Of a DNA stretch of 64,000 nt, positions 1 through 14,584 are shown one piece after another. The notes beneath the pieces are model-generated. The model searched no databases. It saw only the letters and a list, made by a program, of their open reading frames with translations, and had not been told where the DNA came from. Each line of letters opens with the position of its first letter. Within the stretch, counting starts at the first letter, position 1. The stretch spans positions 1 through 64,000 of the forward strand of contig JAGNYI010000009.1 in NCBI GenBank assembly GCA_017985015.1. The letters are read 5' to 3'. This DNA is from Giesbergeria sp. (lineage in GTDB: Bacteria > Pseudomonadota > Gammaproteobacteria > Burkholderiales > Burkholderiaceae_C). Position numbers and translations under genes: made by a program.

Positions 1-101
1 GCATGGGCGGTGGGCTCGTCCACTTGTTCACCAAAGGTCATGGTGCCGAGGCAGATGGGGGTGACGTGCAGGTCGCTCTGACCGAGTTGGAGTGTTTTCA
101 T
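1..101 (-). CDS. Aldo/keto reductase, N-terminal fragment
   Basis: Only the first 33 codons are in the window; the rest lies off the left edge. The translation begins MKTLQLGQSDLHVTPICLGT and continues with MTFGEQ. This is the typical N-terminus of Tas-like NAD(P)H-dependent aldo/keto reductases, where the G-TMTFG segment forms the first strand of the TIM barrel and part of the cofactor pocket. The gene is divergent from the hydrolase that follows. The substrate cannot be told from this fragment. Confidence 0.75.
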   Translation of the reverse strand, partial: MKTLQLGQSDLHVTPICLGTMTFGEQVDEPTAH

Positions 102-216
102 GCGGTGCGGGACTTGTCAAAAGCTAGCGCTGCAGTTTACGGGCGCAGGCGCAATCGTGCAGGCGAACAAGCGAGCAGGCGCTTGTCGCCGCGAGGACAA
201 GCCGCCACGGCCAGCC

Positions 217-1152
217 ATGAATAATCGGGCGATGTACTCCGAACGCTTTTCTGCGCGCACCGAATTCGTGCGTATCCGCTCACTCGATTACCACGTCTGG
301 CGCTGGGGAGCACCCGAGGCCGATGCTCCGCCACTTGTTTTGGTGCACGGCTGGATGGACGTGGGCGCTTCCTACCAGTTCATGGTGGACGCCCTGTCCG
401 AGGCCTTCGTGCAAGGCCGGACCATCCTCGCCCCCGACTGGCGTGGTTTTGGCCTCACCAAACCCCCGGCCCCGACCGACCACTACGCCTTTGCCGACTA
501 CCTGGCAGACCTCGACCAACTGCTGGACCACTGCGCCGGCGATCGCCCGGTGGACCTGGTGGGCCACAGCATGGGCGGCAACATCGCCATGATGTACGCG
601 GGGGTACGGCCAGCGCGGGTGCGGCGCCTGGTGAACCTGGAGGGCTTTGGCATGCCCGCTTCCAAACCTGAGTCTTCGGCGCGCCGCTATGCCGAGTGGA
701 TGGACGAAATCCGCCAACTCGAACGCGGCGAAATGGCGCTCAAAAGCTACGACAGCCTGGACGGCGTGGCGCGGCGGCTCATGAAGACCAATCCCCGCCT
801 CTCTCAGGACAAGGCGCAATGGCTGGCCCAGCATTGGGCCGCGCAGGACGCGTCAGGCCGCTGGGCCATCCTGGGCGACGCGGCGCACAAGGTGAAGAGC
901 GCGCAGATCTACCGCGTGGACGAGGCGCAAGCGCTCTACGCCGCCATCACCGCGCCCACGCTGGCGGTGGAAGCCAGCGGAGACAGCCTGGGCCAGTGGT
1001 GGCAGGGCCGCTACACGCTGGCGCAGTACCACGAGCGCCTGAAAGCCGTGGCGGACTGCCGCACCGCCGTCATCCAAGACGCCGGCCACATGCTGCACCA
1101 CGACCAGCCGGAGGCGCTGGCGAAGCTGATTGAGGCGTTTCTACTCGACTGA
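217..1152 (+). CDS. Alpha/beta hydrolase fold protein
   Basis: A 311-residue cytosolic hydrolase of the alpha/beta fold-1 family. The nucleophile elbow is GHSMGG (about residue 113), the oxyanion-hole segment is HGWMDVG near residue 43, and the likely catalytic His is in DAGHMLHHD near the C-terminus. The open frame extends upstream to position 100, but the first 39 codons overlap the start of the divergent reductase and do not look like family sequence. I therefore chose the ATG at 217; an ATG at 232 is also possible. No good ribosome binding site precedes either. It is convergent with glmM, with a palindromic repeat in the gap. Substrate unknown. Confidence 0.8.
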   Translation: MNNRAMYSERFSARTEFVRIRSLDYHVWRWGAPEADAPPLVLVHGWMDVGASYQFMVDALSEAFVQGRTILAPDWRGFGLTKPPAPTDHYAFADYLADLDQLLDHCAGDRPVDLVGHSMGGNIAMMYAGVRPARVRRLVNLEGFGMPASKPESSARRYAEWMDEIRQLERGEMALKSYDSLDGVARRLMKTNPRLSQDKAQWLAQHWAAQDASGRWAILGDAAHKVKSAQIYRVDEAQALYAAITAPTLAVEASGDSLGQWWQGRYTLAQYHERLKAVADCRTAVIQDAGHMLHHDQPEALAKLIEAFLLD

Positions 1153-1162
1153 ATCGCCGAAC

Positions 1163-1218
1163 TTTTGATAGAAATAGGCCTCTAGCGCATACCCAGTATG
1201 CGTTGAAAGCTATCAAAA
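1163..1218. repeat. Dispersed palindromic repeat, copy A
   Basis: An imperfect palindrome filling the gap between the convergent stops of the hydrolase and glmM. The outer arms are TTTTGATAG (1163-1171) and CTATCAAAA (1210-1218). The inner arms are CGCATAC (1186-1192) and GTATGCG (1196-1202) around a 3-base loop. The core AGGCCTCTAGCGC matches the other copies in this window. Either strand would form a hairpin, so it could act as a bidirectional 3' end signal. Confidence 0.8.
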
Positions 1219-1227
1219 TAGGAGTAA

Positions 1228-2562
1228 CTAAGCCGCTCGAACGGCTTCGGCCAGACGTTCGGCGCAACGGCTTGCCTGCGCGGCGTCGCGCGCCTCCACC
1301 ATCACGCGCAGCACGGGCTCGGTGCCGCTGGCGCGAATCAGCACGCGGCCCAGGGCGCCCAGTTCGGCCTGCACGGCTTCGGTTTCCCGCGCCAGATGCG
1401 CATTGCTGCGCCAATCGCTACCGGGCGTCAGCCGGACATTGAGCAGCACCTGCGGGAACAGCGTCACCTCTTCCATCAGCTGCGCCAGCGTGCGGCCACT
1501 GCGCACCACGCACTGCAGTACCTGCAAGGCACTCACCAGGCCGTCGCCCGTGGTCTGCTTGTCGAGTGCCAGCAGGTGACCCGAGCCTTCGCCGCCCAGC
1601 AGCCAGCCGCGCTGCGCCAGCTCTTCCAGCACGTAGCGGTCGCCCACCTTGGCGCGCACGAGCTTGACCCCGCGTTCGGCCAATGCCAGCTCCACCGCCA
1701 TATTGGTCATCAGGGTGCCGACCACGCCCGGCACGAGTTCGTCGCGCCCCATGCGCTCGCGTGCCATGAGGTAGAGCAGTTCGTCGCCGTTGTAGAGGCG
1801 GCCTGCGGCATCCACGACTTGCAGACGGTCGGCATCGCCGTCGAGTGCAATGCCGTAATCGGCATGGTTGGCGCGCACCGCAAGCACCAGGGCGTCGGGA
1901 TGCGTGGCGCCGACCTCGTGGTTGATGTTGAGGCCGTCCGGCGAGCAGCCCATGGCGATCACGTCAGCACCCAGCTCATGAAACACCTTGGGCGCCACCT
2001 GGTAGGCGGCGCCGTGCGCGGCGTCCACGACGATCTTCAGCCCCTTGAGCGTCAGGTCGTGTGCGTACGTACTCTTGCAAAATTCGATGTAGCGCCCGGC
2101 GGCGTCGTCCAGCCGGCGCGCCTTGCCGAGCGAGGCCGAATCGGCCCAGACGGGTGCTTCGGCCAGCGCTTCTTCCACGGCCATTTCCCAGCTGTCGCTC
2201 AGCTTGCTGCCCTGTGCGCTGAAGAACTTGATTCCGTTGTCGGGAAACGGGTTGTGGCTGGCGCTGATGACCACGCCCAGGCTCGCGCGCTGGGCGCGGG
2301 TCAGATAGGCAACCCCCGGTGTAGGCAGCGGGCCGAGCAGCACCACGTCCACACCGGCCGAATTGAAGCCCGATTCGAGCGCGCTCTCGAGCATGTAGCC
2401 CGAGATGCGCGTGTCTTTGCCGATCAGGACCGTGGGGCGCTCTTCGCTGCGCTTGAGCACGCGGCCCACCGCATGGCCCAGCCGAAGAATGAAGTCGGGG
2501 GTGATCGGCGGCTCCCCCACCGTTCCGCGAATGCCGTCGGTGCCGAAATACTGTCTCTGCAT
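1228..2562 (-). CDS. glmM: Phosphoglucosamine mutase GlmM
   Basis: Converts glucosamine-6-phosphate to glucosamine-1-phosphate, the precursor of UDP-GlcNAc for peptidoglycan and lipid A. The 444-residue length is normal. It has the N-terminal YFGTDGIRG, the phospho-serine loop ISASHNP (about residue 100), the metal loop DGDADR, the sugar loop GEGSGH and the C-terminal phosphate loop RASGTEP. The frame is open to a TTG at 2577, but a GGAGAGG ribosome binding site sits just ahead of the ATG at 2562, so that start is preferred. It is the last gene of rlmE-ftsH-folP-glmM and starts 46 bases after folP. Confidence 0.97.
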   Translation of the reverse strand: MQRQYFGTDGIRGTVGEPPITPDFILRLGHAVGRVLKRSEERPTVLIGKDTRISGYMLESALESGFNSAGVDVVLLGPLPTPGVAYLTRAQRASLGVVISASHNPFPDNGIKFFSAQGSKLSDSWEMAVEEALAEAPVWADSASLGKARRLDDAAGRYIEFCKSTYAHDLTLKGLKIVVDAAHGAAYQVAPKVFHELGADVIAMGCSPDGLNINHEVGATHPDALVLAVRANHADYGIALDGDADRLQVVDAAGRLYNGDELLYLMARERMGRDELVPGVVGTLMTNMAVELALAERGVKLVRAKVGDRYVLEELAQRGWLLGGEGSGHLLALDKQTTGDGLVSALQVLQCVVRSGRTLAQLMEEVTLFPQVLLNVRLTPGSDWRSNAHLARETEAVQAELGALGRVLIRASGTEPVLRVMVEARDAAQASRCAERLAEAVRAA

Positions 2563-2608
2563 GCTGGTCCTCTCCAAGATTCTTATGTTCTGTGCTGCGC
2601 AAGGCGGC

Positions 2609-3442
2609 TCAATCTACCGCGTTGCTGGCTGCCTGCCAGACGGTAAGTGCCTGTACCGTTTCGGCCACGTCGTGCACGCGCACCACGCGCGCCCCACGTT
2701 CCACCGCAAGAAGCGCCGCAGCAATGCTGGGAATGATGCGGGAGCCAACTTCCAGGCCGCTGACTGCGCCCAGTGGCGATTTGCGCGACCAGCCGGCCAG
2801 CAATGGGTAGCCCGCCTGCAACAGTTCGTTCTGGCGCGCCAGCAGCGCGAAATTCTGGGCCACGGTCTTGCCAAAACCGATGCCGGGGTCCAGCAGAATT
2901 CTGGCCTTTTCGACTCCCAGCGCTTGCACTGCCATTGCACGTTGCTTCAAAAAAGAGAGCACCTGCGCCGGAACATCGCCCTCCATGGGCTGCACCTGCA
3001 TGGTTTGTGGCTCACGGTGCATGTGCATCAGACAGACACCGCAGTGGGGGTGTCTGGCGACTATTTCCACGGCTCCGGTTTGGCGCAGCGCCCACACGTC
3101 GTTGACGATGTCTGCGCCCAAGTCGAGCACCTGCTGCATCACCCCCGGCTTGTAGGTATCCACAGAGACCGGAACGCCCAGGGAGACGGCGCCGCGCACC
3201 ACGGGCAGCACGCGCGCAAGTTCTTCGTCCAGCGGTACCGGGGGGCTTCCCGGCCGGGTGGATTCGCCTCCAATGTCGAGCAGATCAGCTCCGTCTCGCA
3301 GCAGCGCTTCACAATGCCGCAAGGCCGCCGCGCTGCCGGCGTGCTGCCCACCGTCCGAGAACGAATCGGGCGTGACATTGACGATCCCCATGACCTGCGG
3401 GCGGCTGAGGTCTATGGCGAAACGACTGGTTTGCCAGAACAT
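2609..3442 (-). CDS. folP: Dihydropteroate synthase
   Basis: Condenses p-aminobenzoate with hydroxymethyl-dihydropterin diphosphate in folate synthesis; this family is the sulfonamide target. At 277 residues it carries the hallmark motifs in order: [14 protein letters not shown] (about residue 19), [10 protein letters not shown] (about 57), DPGIGFGKT (about 188), [10 protein letters not shown] (about 219) and RVHDV near the C-terminus. The start is the ATG at 3442; the ribosome binding site is weak. It sits between ftsH and glmM, the conserved order in gamma- and betaproteobacteria. The ftsH-folP junction holds a hairpin that may lower read-through. Confidence 0.97.
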   Translation of the reverse strand: MFWQTSRFAIDLSRPQVMGIVNVTPDSFSDGGQHAGSAAALRHCEALLRDGADLLDIGGESTRPGSPPVPLDEELARVLPVVRGAVSLGVPVSVDTYKPGVMQQVLDLGADIVNDVWALRQTGAVEIVARHPHCGVCLMHMHREPQTMQVQPMEGDVPAQVLSFLKQRAMAVQALGVEKARILLDPGIGFGKTVAQNFALLARQNELLQAGYPLLAGWSRKSPLGAVSGLEVGSRIIPSIAAALLAVERGARVVRVHDVAETVQALTVWQAASNAVD

Positions 3443-3475
3443 GCGTGGGGACGGAGAGGGAGATGGAGAACGAAC

Positions 3476-3498
3476 AAACGGGGCTTGCGCCCCGTTTT
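3476..3498 (-). terminator. Hairpin between ftsH and folP
   Basis: A perfect 9-bp stem, AAACGGGGC (3476-3484) with GCCCCGTTT (3489-3497). Read leftward, the loop is the stable tetraloop GCAA and the stem is followed by TTTGTTCGTT. It lies after the ftsH stop and 34 bases before folP. It resembles a leaky intrinsic terminator. Read rightward it has a TTTT tail, but no rightward gene ends here. Confidence 0.65.
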
Positions 3499-3520
3499 CT
3501 TCATTGCGGAAATGCCTGCA

Positions 3521-5440
<1,920 letters not shown>

Positions 5441-5558
5441 GCGGGACTCCAGAGTGGATAGCAGGGTAAGTTTGACCCAGATAGTGGCAATTTTAGGCTT
5501 TTCAAGCCGGGCCTCTCTTCAGCGCCCTGACAACAGGCCATTGCGCCAGCACGGTCTC

Positions 5559-6191
5559 TCAGGGTTTAAGGCCAACGCCCACCAGAAAGGTTTCCGACGA
5601 TTTGTCGCGCGAAGCCTTGGGTTTGAACGGTTTGACGAGACGAAAATTCGCGCGGAACGCGTCTGCCAACTCGGCATAGCCGCCGCCATGAAACACTTTG
5701 GCCACCAGCGCCCCGTCGGCCTGCAGATGGTTGCGGGCAAAGTCGATGGCCAGCTCCACCAGGAGCGAAATGCGCGTCGTGTCGGTCGCCGCGATTCCGG
5801 AAAGATTGGGCGCCATGTCGGAGACCACCAGATCGGCCTTGCGCTCGCCCAGCGCCGCTTCCAGTTGGGCCAACACCACGTCTTCTCGAAAATCGCCCAG
5901 AAGAAAGCGCACGCCCTCAACCGGCTCCATGGGCAGCAAGTCCAGGGCCACGATGGTGCCAGTGCCGCCCAGCCGGCGGCGTACGTACTGGCTCCAGGCT
6001 CCGGGCGCGCTGCCCAGATCGACCACCACGGCGCCTGGGCGGATCAGGCGAAAGTGCTCATCAATCTCTTTGAGCTTGTAGGCGGCGCGCGCGCGATAGC
6101 CTTCCTGCTGCGCGAGCTTGACGTAGGTGTCATTGACGTGGTCGTTGAGCCACGCCTTGTTGACCTTCTTGCTCTGGGTTTTGACTTTCAT
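5559..6191 (-). CDS. rlmE: 23S rRNA 2'-O-methyltransferase (U2552), RlmE/FtsJ
   Basis: Methylates the ribose of U2552 in 23S rRNA during late 50S assembly. The 210-residue protein starts MKVKTQSKK and has the SAM motif [14 protein letters not shown] (about residue 55) and the catalytic K-D-K-E tetrad seen as KLKEID, SDMAPN, AKVFHG and SSETFLVG. The frame is open far upstream, but that part overlaps the divergent yhbY gene and is spurious. The ATG at 6191 matches the family N-terminus. It heads the rlmE-ftsH-folP-glmM cluster and is divergent from yhbY. Confidence 0.96.
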   Translation of the reverse strand: MKVKTQSKKVNKAWLNDHVNDTYVKLAQQEGYRARAAYKLKEIDEHFRLIRPGAVVVDLGSAPGAWSQYVRRRLGGTGTIVALDLLPMEPVEGVRFLLGDFREDVVLAQLEAALGERKADLVVSDMAPNLSGIAATDTTRISLLVELAIDFARNHLQADGALVAKVFHGGGYAELADAFRANFRLVKPFKPKASRDKSSETFLVGVGLKP

Positions 6192-6272
6192 GTAGCTGTA
6201 TTGTCGCCCGAGCCTCGTCATCGGTACTTTTGCATGAAAGGCGGCCCGCGCGAGGCCGCAGATAATACGGCC

Positions 6273-6749
6273 ATGCCCCAAATAGAACTCAACTCGGCCG
6301 CGCGCCGCGAATACCGCGCCCAGGCGCACCACCTCAATCCCGTGGTGATGGTGGGCGGCGACGGCCTGACACCCGCCGTTCGCAAGGAGATCGACGCTGC
6401 GCTCAATGCCCACGGCCTCATCAAGATTCGTGTTTTCAGCGACGACCGCGCAGCGCGTGAGCTGATGTATCAGGCACTGGCAGCCGAGCTCAACGCCGCG
6501 CCCATTCAGCACATTGGCAAGCTCTTCGTGCTGTGGCGCCCGCAACCCGAGAAAGAGCGCAGCGTGGACGAGGACCGCATGCCCGGCCCGCGCGATGTGA
6601 AGGTGCTGAAGTACAGCAAACGCGGCGGTCAGCGCCCCGAAATCAAGCAACTGCGCGTGCTGGGCAACCAGCGCTTGACGCCGGGCGGCCAGGTCAAGCG
6701 CGCCAAGAAGCCCAGGCTCACATCCATCAAGAAGCGCCAGTCCCCTTGA
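6273..6749 (+). CDS. yhbY: YhbY family RNA-binding (CRM domain) protein
   Basis: A CRM-domain protein that associates with pre-50S ribosomes in E. coli. Residues about 8-100 form the CRM domain, with the GxxG-type loop VGGDGLTP and the core KIRVFSDDR. The protein is 158 residues, longer than E. coli YhbY (about 97). The extra C-terminal 60 residues are rich in Lys/Arg ([12 protein letters not shown]) and probably add RNA affinity. It is divergent from rlmE, another 50S assembly factor, a conserved pairing. A GATAAT hexamer ends only 6 bases before the ATG. Confidence 0.93.
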   Translation: MPQIELNSAARREYRAQAHHLNPVVMVGGDGLTPAVRKEIDAALNAHGLIKIRVFSDDRAARELMYQALAAELNAAPIQHIGKLFVLWRPQPEKERSVDEDRMPGPRDVKVLKYSKRGGQRPEIKQLRVLGNQRLTPGGQVKRAKKPRLTSIKKRQSP

Positions 6750-6753
6750 TGCC

Positions 6754-7500
6754 ATGAGCGGTGCGAATCCGGCGCAGCCGCGCCATGTCATCTGCATGAA
6801 ATGGGGCAAAAAATACGGCTCCGAATACGTCAACCGCCTGTATGCCATGGTGCGCCGCCACCTGCGTGGCGACTTCCACTTTGTCTGCCTGACGGACGAT
6901 GCGGCAGGCATCCGCAGCGAAGTGCAGTGCCTGCCCATTCCGCCGCTGGATCTGCCGGCCGGCATCCCTGAGCGCGGTTGGAACAAGCTGGCCACATTCA
7001 GCGCCGATCTGTATGGCCTTCGGGGTACGGCGCTGTTTCTTGACGTGGACGTGGTGGTGACGGGCAGCCTGGACGACTTTTTTACCCAGCCCGGCGAGTT
7101 CCTGATCATTCACGACTACAAGCGGCCTTGGCGCATCACTGGCAACTCGTCGGTGTATCGCTTTGAGCTTGGGGCGCACCCGGACGTGCTGGGCTACTTT
7201 CGCTCCCATTTCAACGAGATTCGAGCCAATTTTCGCAATGAACAGGCGTATCTGTCGGATTTTTTGCACCGCCAGGGCAAGCTGGGCTATTGGCCCAAGG
7301 CCTGGTGTCCGAGCTTCAAGTACGACGGCATTCCGATCTGGCCCACCAATTACTGGCAGCCGCCCTTCGTCCCCGAAGGCGCGCGCGTGGTGATTTTTCA
7401 TGGCGAATGCAATCCGCCCGACGCGTTGGCCGGCCGGCGCAACCGGCGCTTTCGATTTATCCGGCCTGCCACCTGGGTGGCCGAACACTGGCATGAGTGA
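6754..7500 (+). CDS. Putative glycosyltransferase
   Basis: A 248-residue soluble protein with a GT-A-like layout. The N-terminal segment HVICMKWG is followed by CLTDDAAG (about residue 46), then the DXD motif in [10 protein letters not shown] (about residue 92) that would bind nucleotide-sugar and metal. It starts 4 bases after the yhbY stop, so the two are probably co-transcribed. It resembles a group of proteobacterial glycosyltransferases of unknown acceptor. No membrane segment or signal peptide is seen. Donor and acceptor are not inferable. Confidence 0.7.
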   Translation: MSGANPAQPRHVICMKWGKKYGSEYVNRLYAMVRRHLRGDFHFVCLTDDAAGIRSEVQCLPIPPLDLPAGIPERGWNKLATFSADLYGLRGTALFLDVDVVVTGSLDDFFTQPGEFLIIHDYKRPWRITGNSSVYRFELGAHPDVLGYFRSHFNEIRANFRNEQAYLSDFLHRQGKLGYWPKAWCPSFKYDGIPIWPTNYWQPPFVPEGARVVIFHGECNPPDALAGRRNRRFRFIRPATWVAEHWHE

Positions 7501-7635
7501 CACGTGCGCCTTCGCCGGTTTCGTCTGGAGCCAAGCTCAGTAGACGCCGCGCAAGGGCCGCCCCGCAGCGGTGGCCTCGTCCCCCTTCCCACGGCGCGCG
7601 GCGCGGTGAGAGAAGGAGGAAGCCGCATGAGCGGC
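7501..7635. other. GC-rich palindromic intergenic block
   Basis: A 135-base gap between convergent genes containing nested inverted repeats: GGCCGCC with GGTGGCC around 7557-7578, and AGCCGC/GCGGCT (7621-7626 with 7631-7636), which touches the DUF4149 stop codon. Purine-rich GAGAGAAGGAGGAAG lies between. No convincing ORF. It may serve as a 3' end structure for both genes, but the T-tracts are poor. Confidence 0.5.
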
Positions 7636-8058
7636 TCAGGGGGATGATGTTTTTTGCCCAGCGGTGCACCACAACACCATCAGCGCGCACAGCCACTGAA
7701 GGCCGAACATCACGCTGCCGGCGCTGTGCCACAGGCGCAGGTTCTGCCGCGCTTCAATGCGCGGTGCCACGCCAAACTGCACCAGCACCGCCAACAGCAT
7801 GCCACCCAGTATGAAAAGCATAGCTGCCCGCGCCCATGGATATTGCGCTACGTCCCCTTTTGGCCTTGAAATTACCATCAGCAAGAGGCCGCAAACCACC
7901 GACACCCAGGTCTGTGCAGCAAACAGCCGCGCCGCCATGTTCCCGGCCATGGCCGGCATGGGCAGATAGGCGAACAAAAGCGGCACGACGAGCGCCCCCA
8001 AGGTGGTGAGGCTGCCCCACCACAGCGCGGCGAGCAGCACGGGCAAGCGTTCGTGCAT
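7636..8058 (-). CDS. DUF4149 (TMEM205-like) membrane protein
   Basis: A 140-residue integral membrane protein of unknown function with four hydrophobic segments (about 6-30, 44-64, 77-97 and 113-133). This matches the DUF4149 family, which resembles eukaryotic TMEM205. The ATG at 8058 lies 2 bases after the greA stop, so it is very likely translated from the greA message. The stop codon overlaps the base of a small GC hairpin. No catalytic motif is visible. Confidence 0.8.
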   Translation of the reverse strand: MHERLPVLLAALWWGSLTTLGALVVPLLFAYLPMPAMAGNMAARLFAAQTWVSVVCGLLLMVISRPKGDVAQYPWARAAMLFILGGMLLAVLVQFGVAPRIEARQNLRLWHSAGSVMFGLQWLCALMVLWCTAGQKTSSP

Positions 8059-8060
8059 GC

Positions 8061-8537
8061 TCAGGCGTAGCTGATGCCCACGATTTCGTAATTGCGCACG
8101 CCGCCGGGCGCCTGCACTTCGGCGATATCGCCCTCGGTCTTGCCGATGAGCGCGCGCGCAATGGGGCTGCCAATGTTGATCAGGCCTTGTTTCAAGTCGG
8201 CCTCGTCTTCACCGACGATCTGGTAGGTGACGGCCTCACCGGTGTTCTCATCTTCCAGGCGGACGGTGGCGCCAAACACCACGCGGCCTTCCGCGTTGAT
8301 GGCGGTCGGGTCGATGATCTGCGCAGCCGAGAGCTTGCCTTCAATTTCCTGGATACGCCCTTCGATAAAGCCCTGGCGGTCTTTGGCGGCGTCGTATTCG
8401 GCGTTTTCGCTCAGATCGCCCTGCGCACGTGCTTCGGCAATGGCTGCGATGACCCCTGGGCGGTCTACGGTCTTGAGGCGATGCAGCTCGGTCTTGAGCT
8501 TTTCAGCGCCGCGTTTCGTGATGGGAAGAGTGGCCAT
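8061..8537 (-). CDS. greA: Transcription elongation factor GreA
   Basis: Rescues backtracked RNA polymerase by stimulating cleavage of the transcript 3' end. The 158 residues comprise an N-terminal coiled-coil hairpin with the acidic tip [12 protein letters not shown] (about residue 41), whose Asp and Glu reach the active site, and a C-terminal FKBP-like domain (QIVGEDEAD to the end). The frame is open to 8639, but the N-terminus [10 protein letters not shown] at 8537 matches the family. It follows carB after a probable terminator and precedes DUF4149 by 2 bases. Confidence 0.97.
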   Translation of the reverse strand: MATLPITKRGAEKLKTELHRLKTVDRPGVIAAIAEARAQGDLSENAEYDAAKDRQGFIEGRIQEIEGKLSAAQIIDPTAINAEGRVVFGATVRLEDENTGEAVTYQIVGEDEADLKQGLINIGSPIARALIGKTEGDIAEVQAPGGVRNYEIVGISYA

Positions 8538-8627
8538 GGCCTGACGGCTCCGTTGGTGGTGTGCCGCTGAATGCGCGGCTTGTCTACGCATGCTCAGCCA
8601 GAAAGTGCTGTGGCATACCCCAAAAGC

Positions 8628-8657
8628 AAACCGCCGCACGTTGCCGCGCGGCGGTTT
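8628..8657 (-). terminator. Hairpin between carB and greA
   Basis: A 10-bp perfect inverted repeat, AAACCGCCGC (8628-8637) with GCGGCGGTTT (8648-8657). Read leftward it is followed by TTTGCTTTT. It lies 55 bases after the carB stop and before greA, consistent with an intrinsic terminator ending the car transcript. Confidence 0.75.
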
Positions 8658-8711
8658 TGTTCATGCGCGAATTATGCCGTGTTTGCTCAGGCAGACAAGG
8701 CCCCGTGCATC

Positions 8712-11966
<3,255 letters not shown>

Positions 11967-11971
11967 GGAAA

Positions 11972-12385
11972 TCAGTCGTTGGGGGCGGCTGGAGCAGCAG
12001 CGGGGGCGGGCGTGGCAGCGGCGCCGTCGCCCGGGCGTCGGCGCAGGTGCTCAAGCAGCACGGCGGCGCGTTCTGCAGGCAGGTTTTTCTGCATGAGCTG
12101 TAGCAGACCGTCGCCCTGCACCAGTGGGCTGAGCACTTCGGTCTCAGCTTCGTGAAACGTGACATCCCATTCTGCAAGAGCTTCATTGAAAGTGGCGTCG
12201 TCCCAGGTCTTGCCCTTGGACACCAGCGTGACCAAGGGCATGGCCTTGCGCTCCACAAAGGCCTTGCGGTAAGGTTTTTGCTGCCAACGGTCGGCAAACC
12301 ACTCGCGGTGCGGCGAAGCAAGTGTCAGCAGGCGCTTGTGGATCGCTTTTTCGAGCGCCGCGGCAGGAAAGCGGAAAAGCTTCAT
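11972..12385 (-). CDS. Conserved hypothetical protein between carA and carB
   Basis: A 137-residue protein of unknown function. Its start overlaps the carA stop as ATGA, and its stop lies 5 bases before carB, so it is translated as part of the car operon. The protein is mostly charged helix. It opens [20 protein letters not shown], contains a [15 protein letters not shown] segment, and ends in an Ala/Pro-rich tail from about residue 116. No signal peptide, membrane segment, cysteine motif or nucleotide-binding loop is visible. The position suggests a role near carbamoyl phosphate synthesis, but nothing in the sequence proves it. Confidence 0.8.
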   Translation of the reverse strand: MKLFRFPAAALEKAIHKRLLTLASPHREWFADRWQQKPYRKAFVERKAMPLVTLVSKGKTWDDATFNEALAEWDVTFHEAETEVLSPLVQGDGLLQLMQKNLPAERAAVLLEHLRRRPGDGAAATPAPAAAPAAPND

Positions 12386-13599
12386 GCTGCTGTCGCCGCC
12401 GAAACCGCCGTAGCTTCCGGAGCAGCCACCTTGCTGCGCGCAGCGCGCATGGCATCGATGAAGCGGTCAAACAGATAGTCGACATCGTGCGGGCCCGGCG
12501 AGGCTTCGGGGTGTCCCTGGAAGCTGAAGGCCGGTTGGTCCCGGTAGGCCAGGCCCTGCAAGGTACCGTCAAAAAGGCTGATGTGCGTGGCCCGCACCTG
12601 CGCGGGCAGGCTGTCCGCATCCACCGCAAAACCGTGGTTCTGGCTGGTAATGCCGACGCGCCCGGTGTCCAGGTCCTTGACCGGATGGTTGCCACCATGG
12701 TGGCCGTGGCCCATCTTGAAGGTGCGCGCTCCGGCCGCCAGGGCCATCAGCTGGTGGCCCAGGCAAATGCCAAAGGTGGGAATACCGGTGGCAACGATCT
12801 CGCGCACCGCATCGATGGCGTAGTCGCAGGCCTGCGGATCGCCCGGGCCATTGGACAGAAAGATGCCGTCGGGCGCCAGCGCCAGGGCCTCGCGCGCCGG
12901 GGTTTGCGCCGGCACCACGGTGACGCGGCAGCCGCGCTCGGCCAGCATGCGCAGGATGTTGAGCTTCATACCGTAGTCGTAGGCCACGACGTGGTGTGAT
13001 GGCGACTGCTGCTGCCCATAGCCGCTGCCCAGCTTCCACTCGGTCTGGGTCCACTCGTAGGGCGCGCGCACCGACACTTGGCGCGCCAGGTCCAGGCCTT
13101 CCATCGACGGCGCACCGCGCGCAGCGGCCAAAGCCTCTTCGCGGCGCTCGGAGGTCACCGCTTCGCCAGGAGCGAGCGCGAGGATGCAGCCGTTTTGCGC
13201 CCCATGGGCACGCAGGTGGCGCGTGAGCTGGCGGGTGTCGATATTGGCAATGGCCACCGTATTCGCGCGCATCAGGTAGCCGGACAGGCTGTCGGTGCTG
13301 CGGAAATTGCTGGCCAGCAAGGGCAGGTCTTTGATGATCAGGCCTGCGGCATGGACCTTGTCGGCTTCGATGTCCTCTGCATTGACGCCGTAGTTGCCGA
13401 CGTGAGAGACCGTGAGCGTCACGATCTGCTGGCAGTAACTTGGGTCCGTGAGGATTTCCTGATAGCCGGTCATGGAGGTGTTGAACACCACCTCACCGAC
13501 GGTGGAGCCGGCGGCTCCAATCGAATTGCCGACAAAGACCGTGCCGTCTGCAAGCGCCAGGATGGCGGTCGGGAAAGCTCCCTTTAGAGACAAAAGCAC
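12382..13599 (-). CDS. carA: Carbamoyl-phosphate synthase small subunit (glutaminase)
   Basis: Hydrolyses glutamine and channels ammonia to CarB. The 405 residues have an N-terminal CPSase domain ([25 protein letters not shown]) and a class I glutamine amidotransferase domain. The latter carries the nucleophile Cys in GICLGHQ (about residue 275) and the His/Glu pair in [11 protein letters not shown] (about residue 361). The start is a GTG at 13599, supported by GGAGA five bases upstream. The C-terminal Ala-rich tail (about 20 residues) runs into the overlapping orf137. It is the first gene of the car operon; no obvious promoter hexamers stand out upstream. Confidence 0.97.
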   Translation of the reverse strand: MLLSLKGAFPTAILALADGTVFVGNSIGAAGSTVGEVVFNTSMTGYQEILTDPSYCQQIVTLTVSHVGNYGVNAEDIEADKVHAAGLIIKDLPLLASNFRSTDSLSGYLMRANTVAIANIDTRQLTRHLRAHGAQNGCILALAPGEAVTSERREEALAAARGAPSMEGLDLARQVSVRAPYEWTQTEWKLGSGYGQQQSPSHHVVAYDYGMKLNILRMLAERGCRVTVVPAQTPAREALALAPDGIFLSNGPGDPQACDYAIDAVREIVATGIPTFGICLGHQLMALAAGARTFKMGHGHHGGNHPVKDLDTGRVGITSQNHGFAVDADSLPAQVRATHISLFDGTLQGLAYRDQPAFSFQGHPEASPGPHDVDYLFDRFIDAMRAARSKVAAPEATAVSAATAA

Positions 13600-13810
13600 T
13601 GGGTTCTCCGGATGGTTACGGTCGCCCGGTGCCTGCGCGCCGCCCTGCGCTGGACGCGGTTGCGGCGGCTCTCGGATGAATTATTGCTTTGGGTGCGGTC
13701 GGGCGACGCTGTTGCGAGAAAAGCCCCCGATTGTAGCCGCAGGCGCCCCATCGCGCAGGGCAACGCCATGGTCTCGCCGGGCCTTTGAACGATCTTTTGT
13801 AAGCTCGAAG

Positions 13811-14584
13811 TCAGCGCGCGCTGGCGCTGGCATGCAGGCAAATGGCTGCCGCCGCGGCAACGTTGAGCGACTCTTCGCCGCCCGGCTGGGCGATGCGGAT
13901 GCGCCGGGTGGCCCGCACCTCCAGCGCGGCCGACACGCCCTGCCCTTCGTGGCCCAGCACCCACGCGCAGGGCCAGGGGAGTTCGGCGCGATGCAGGAAG
14001 TCGCCTTCATGCACATGGGTCACCAGCATCGGCACCCGCAGCGGCTGAAGGTCTTCAAGGCTTGCCGCCTCGATCAGGTCCAGCGCGAAATGCGCGCCCA
14101 TGCCCGCACGGAGCACCTTGGGCGACCACAGGGCGGCGCTGCCTTTGAGTGCAACCACTTGCTGAAATCCAAACGCAGAAGCGCTTCGCAGGATGGAGCC
14201 CACATTGCCGGCGTCCTGCACGCGGTCGAGCACCACCGTCGCAGCATCTGGCTGCAAGGCGGTGACGGCAGGCAGTTCGATAACGAAGCCCATGCGCGCC
14301 GGAGACTCCAGACCGCTGATGTCGGCAAACAAGGCATCGGAAAGCACTATCATTTTACTAGCTTCTTGGGACCATTCCACCGGCGCTAGAGGCCAAAAAG
14401 ACTCCGAAAAAACCGCAATTGACACGCTCTGCCCGCGCGCCAGCGCGGCGCGGCAGAGGTGATCCCCCTCGATCCAGACGCGGCCCTGCTTTCGATATTG
14501 CGTGCTGTCCTGTGCCAGGCGGCGCAGATCCTTGACGAAGGCGTTGTCCCGCGAATGGATGGCCGTCACCGAGGGCGAAGTCAT
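13811..14584 (-). CDS. TrmH/SpoU-family RNA 2'-O-methyltransferase
   Basis: A SPOUT-fold methyltransferase of 257 residues. The N-terminal substrate-binding domain (about 1-100) is followed by the knotted SAM domain with the three SpoU motifs: NVGSILRSA (about 131), VLGHEGQGV (about 212) and [16 protein letters not shown] (about 232). The ATG at 14584 overlaps the rnhB stop as ATGA, so it is preferred over the GTG at 14590. A dispersed palindromic repeat lies inside the gene and encodes residues about 62-79. The rRNA or tRNA target cannot be assigned; RlmB-like activity is one possibility. Confidence 0.88.
   Translation of the reverse strand: MTSPSVTAIHSRDNAFVKDLRRLAQDSTQYRKQGRVWIEGDHLCRAALARGQSVSIAVFSESFWPLAPVEWSQEASKMIVLSDALFADISGLESPARMGFVIELPAVTALQPDAATVVLDRVQDAGNVGSILRSASAFGFQQVVALKGSAALWSPKVLRAGMGAHFALDLIEAASLEDLQPLRVPMLVTHVHEGDFLHRAELPWPCAWVLGHEGQGVSAALEVRATRRIRIAQPGGEESLNVAAAAAICLHASASAR
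14347..14399. repeat. Dispersed palindromic repeat, copy B (inside methyltransferase gene)
   Basis: A degenerate copy with the shared ends CTATCATTTTA-TAGCT and GGCGCTAGAGGCCAAAAA, compared with copy D and the copy in lpxB. It is in frame in the methyltransferase gene and encodes the linker [18 protein letters not shown], in a variable part of the N-terminal domain. Confidence 0.7.

Noticed and set aside
6192-7109. Long N-terminal extension of RlmE
   Set aside because: It is antisense to yhbY and the glycosyltransferase; family length and the MKVKTQSKK start place the ATG at 6191.
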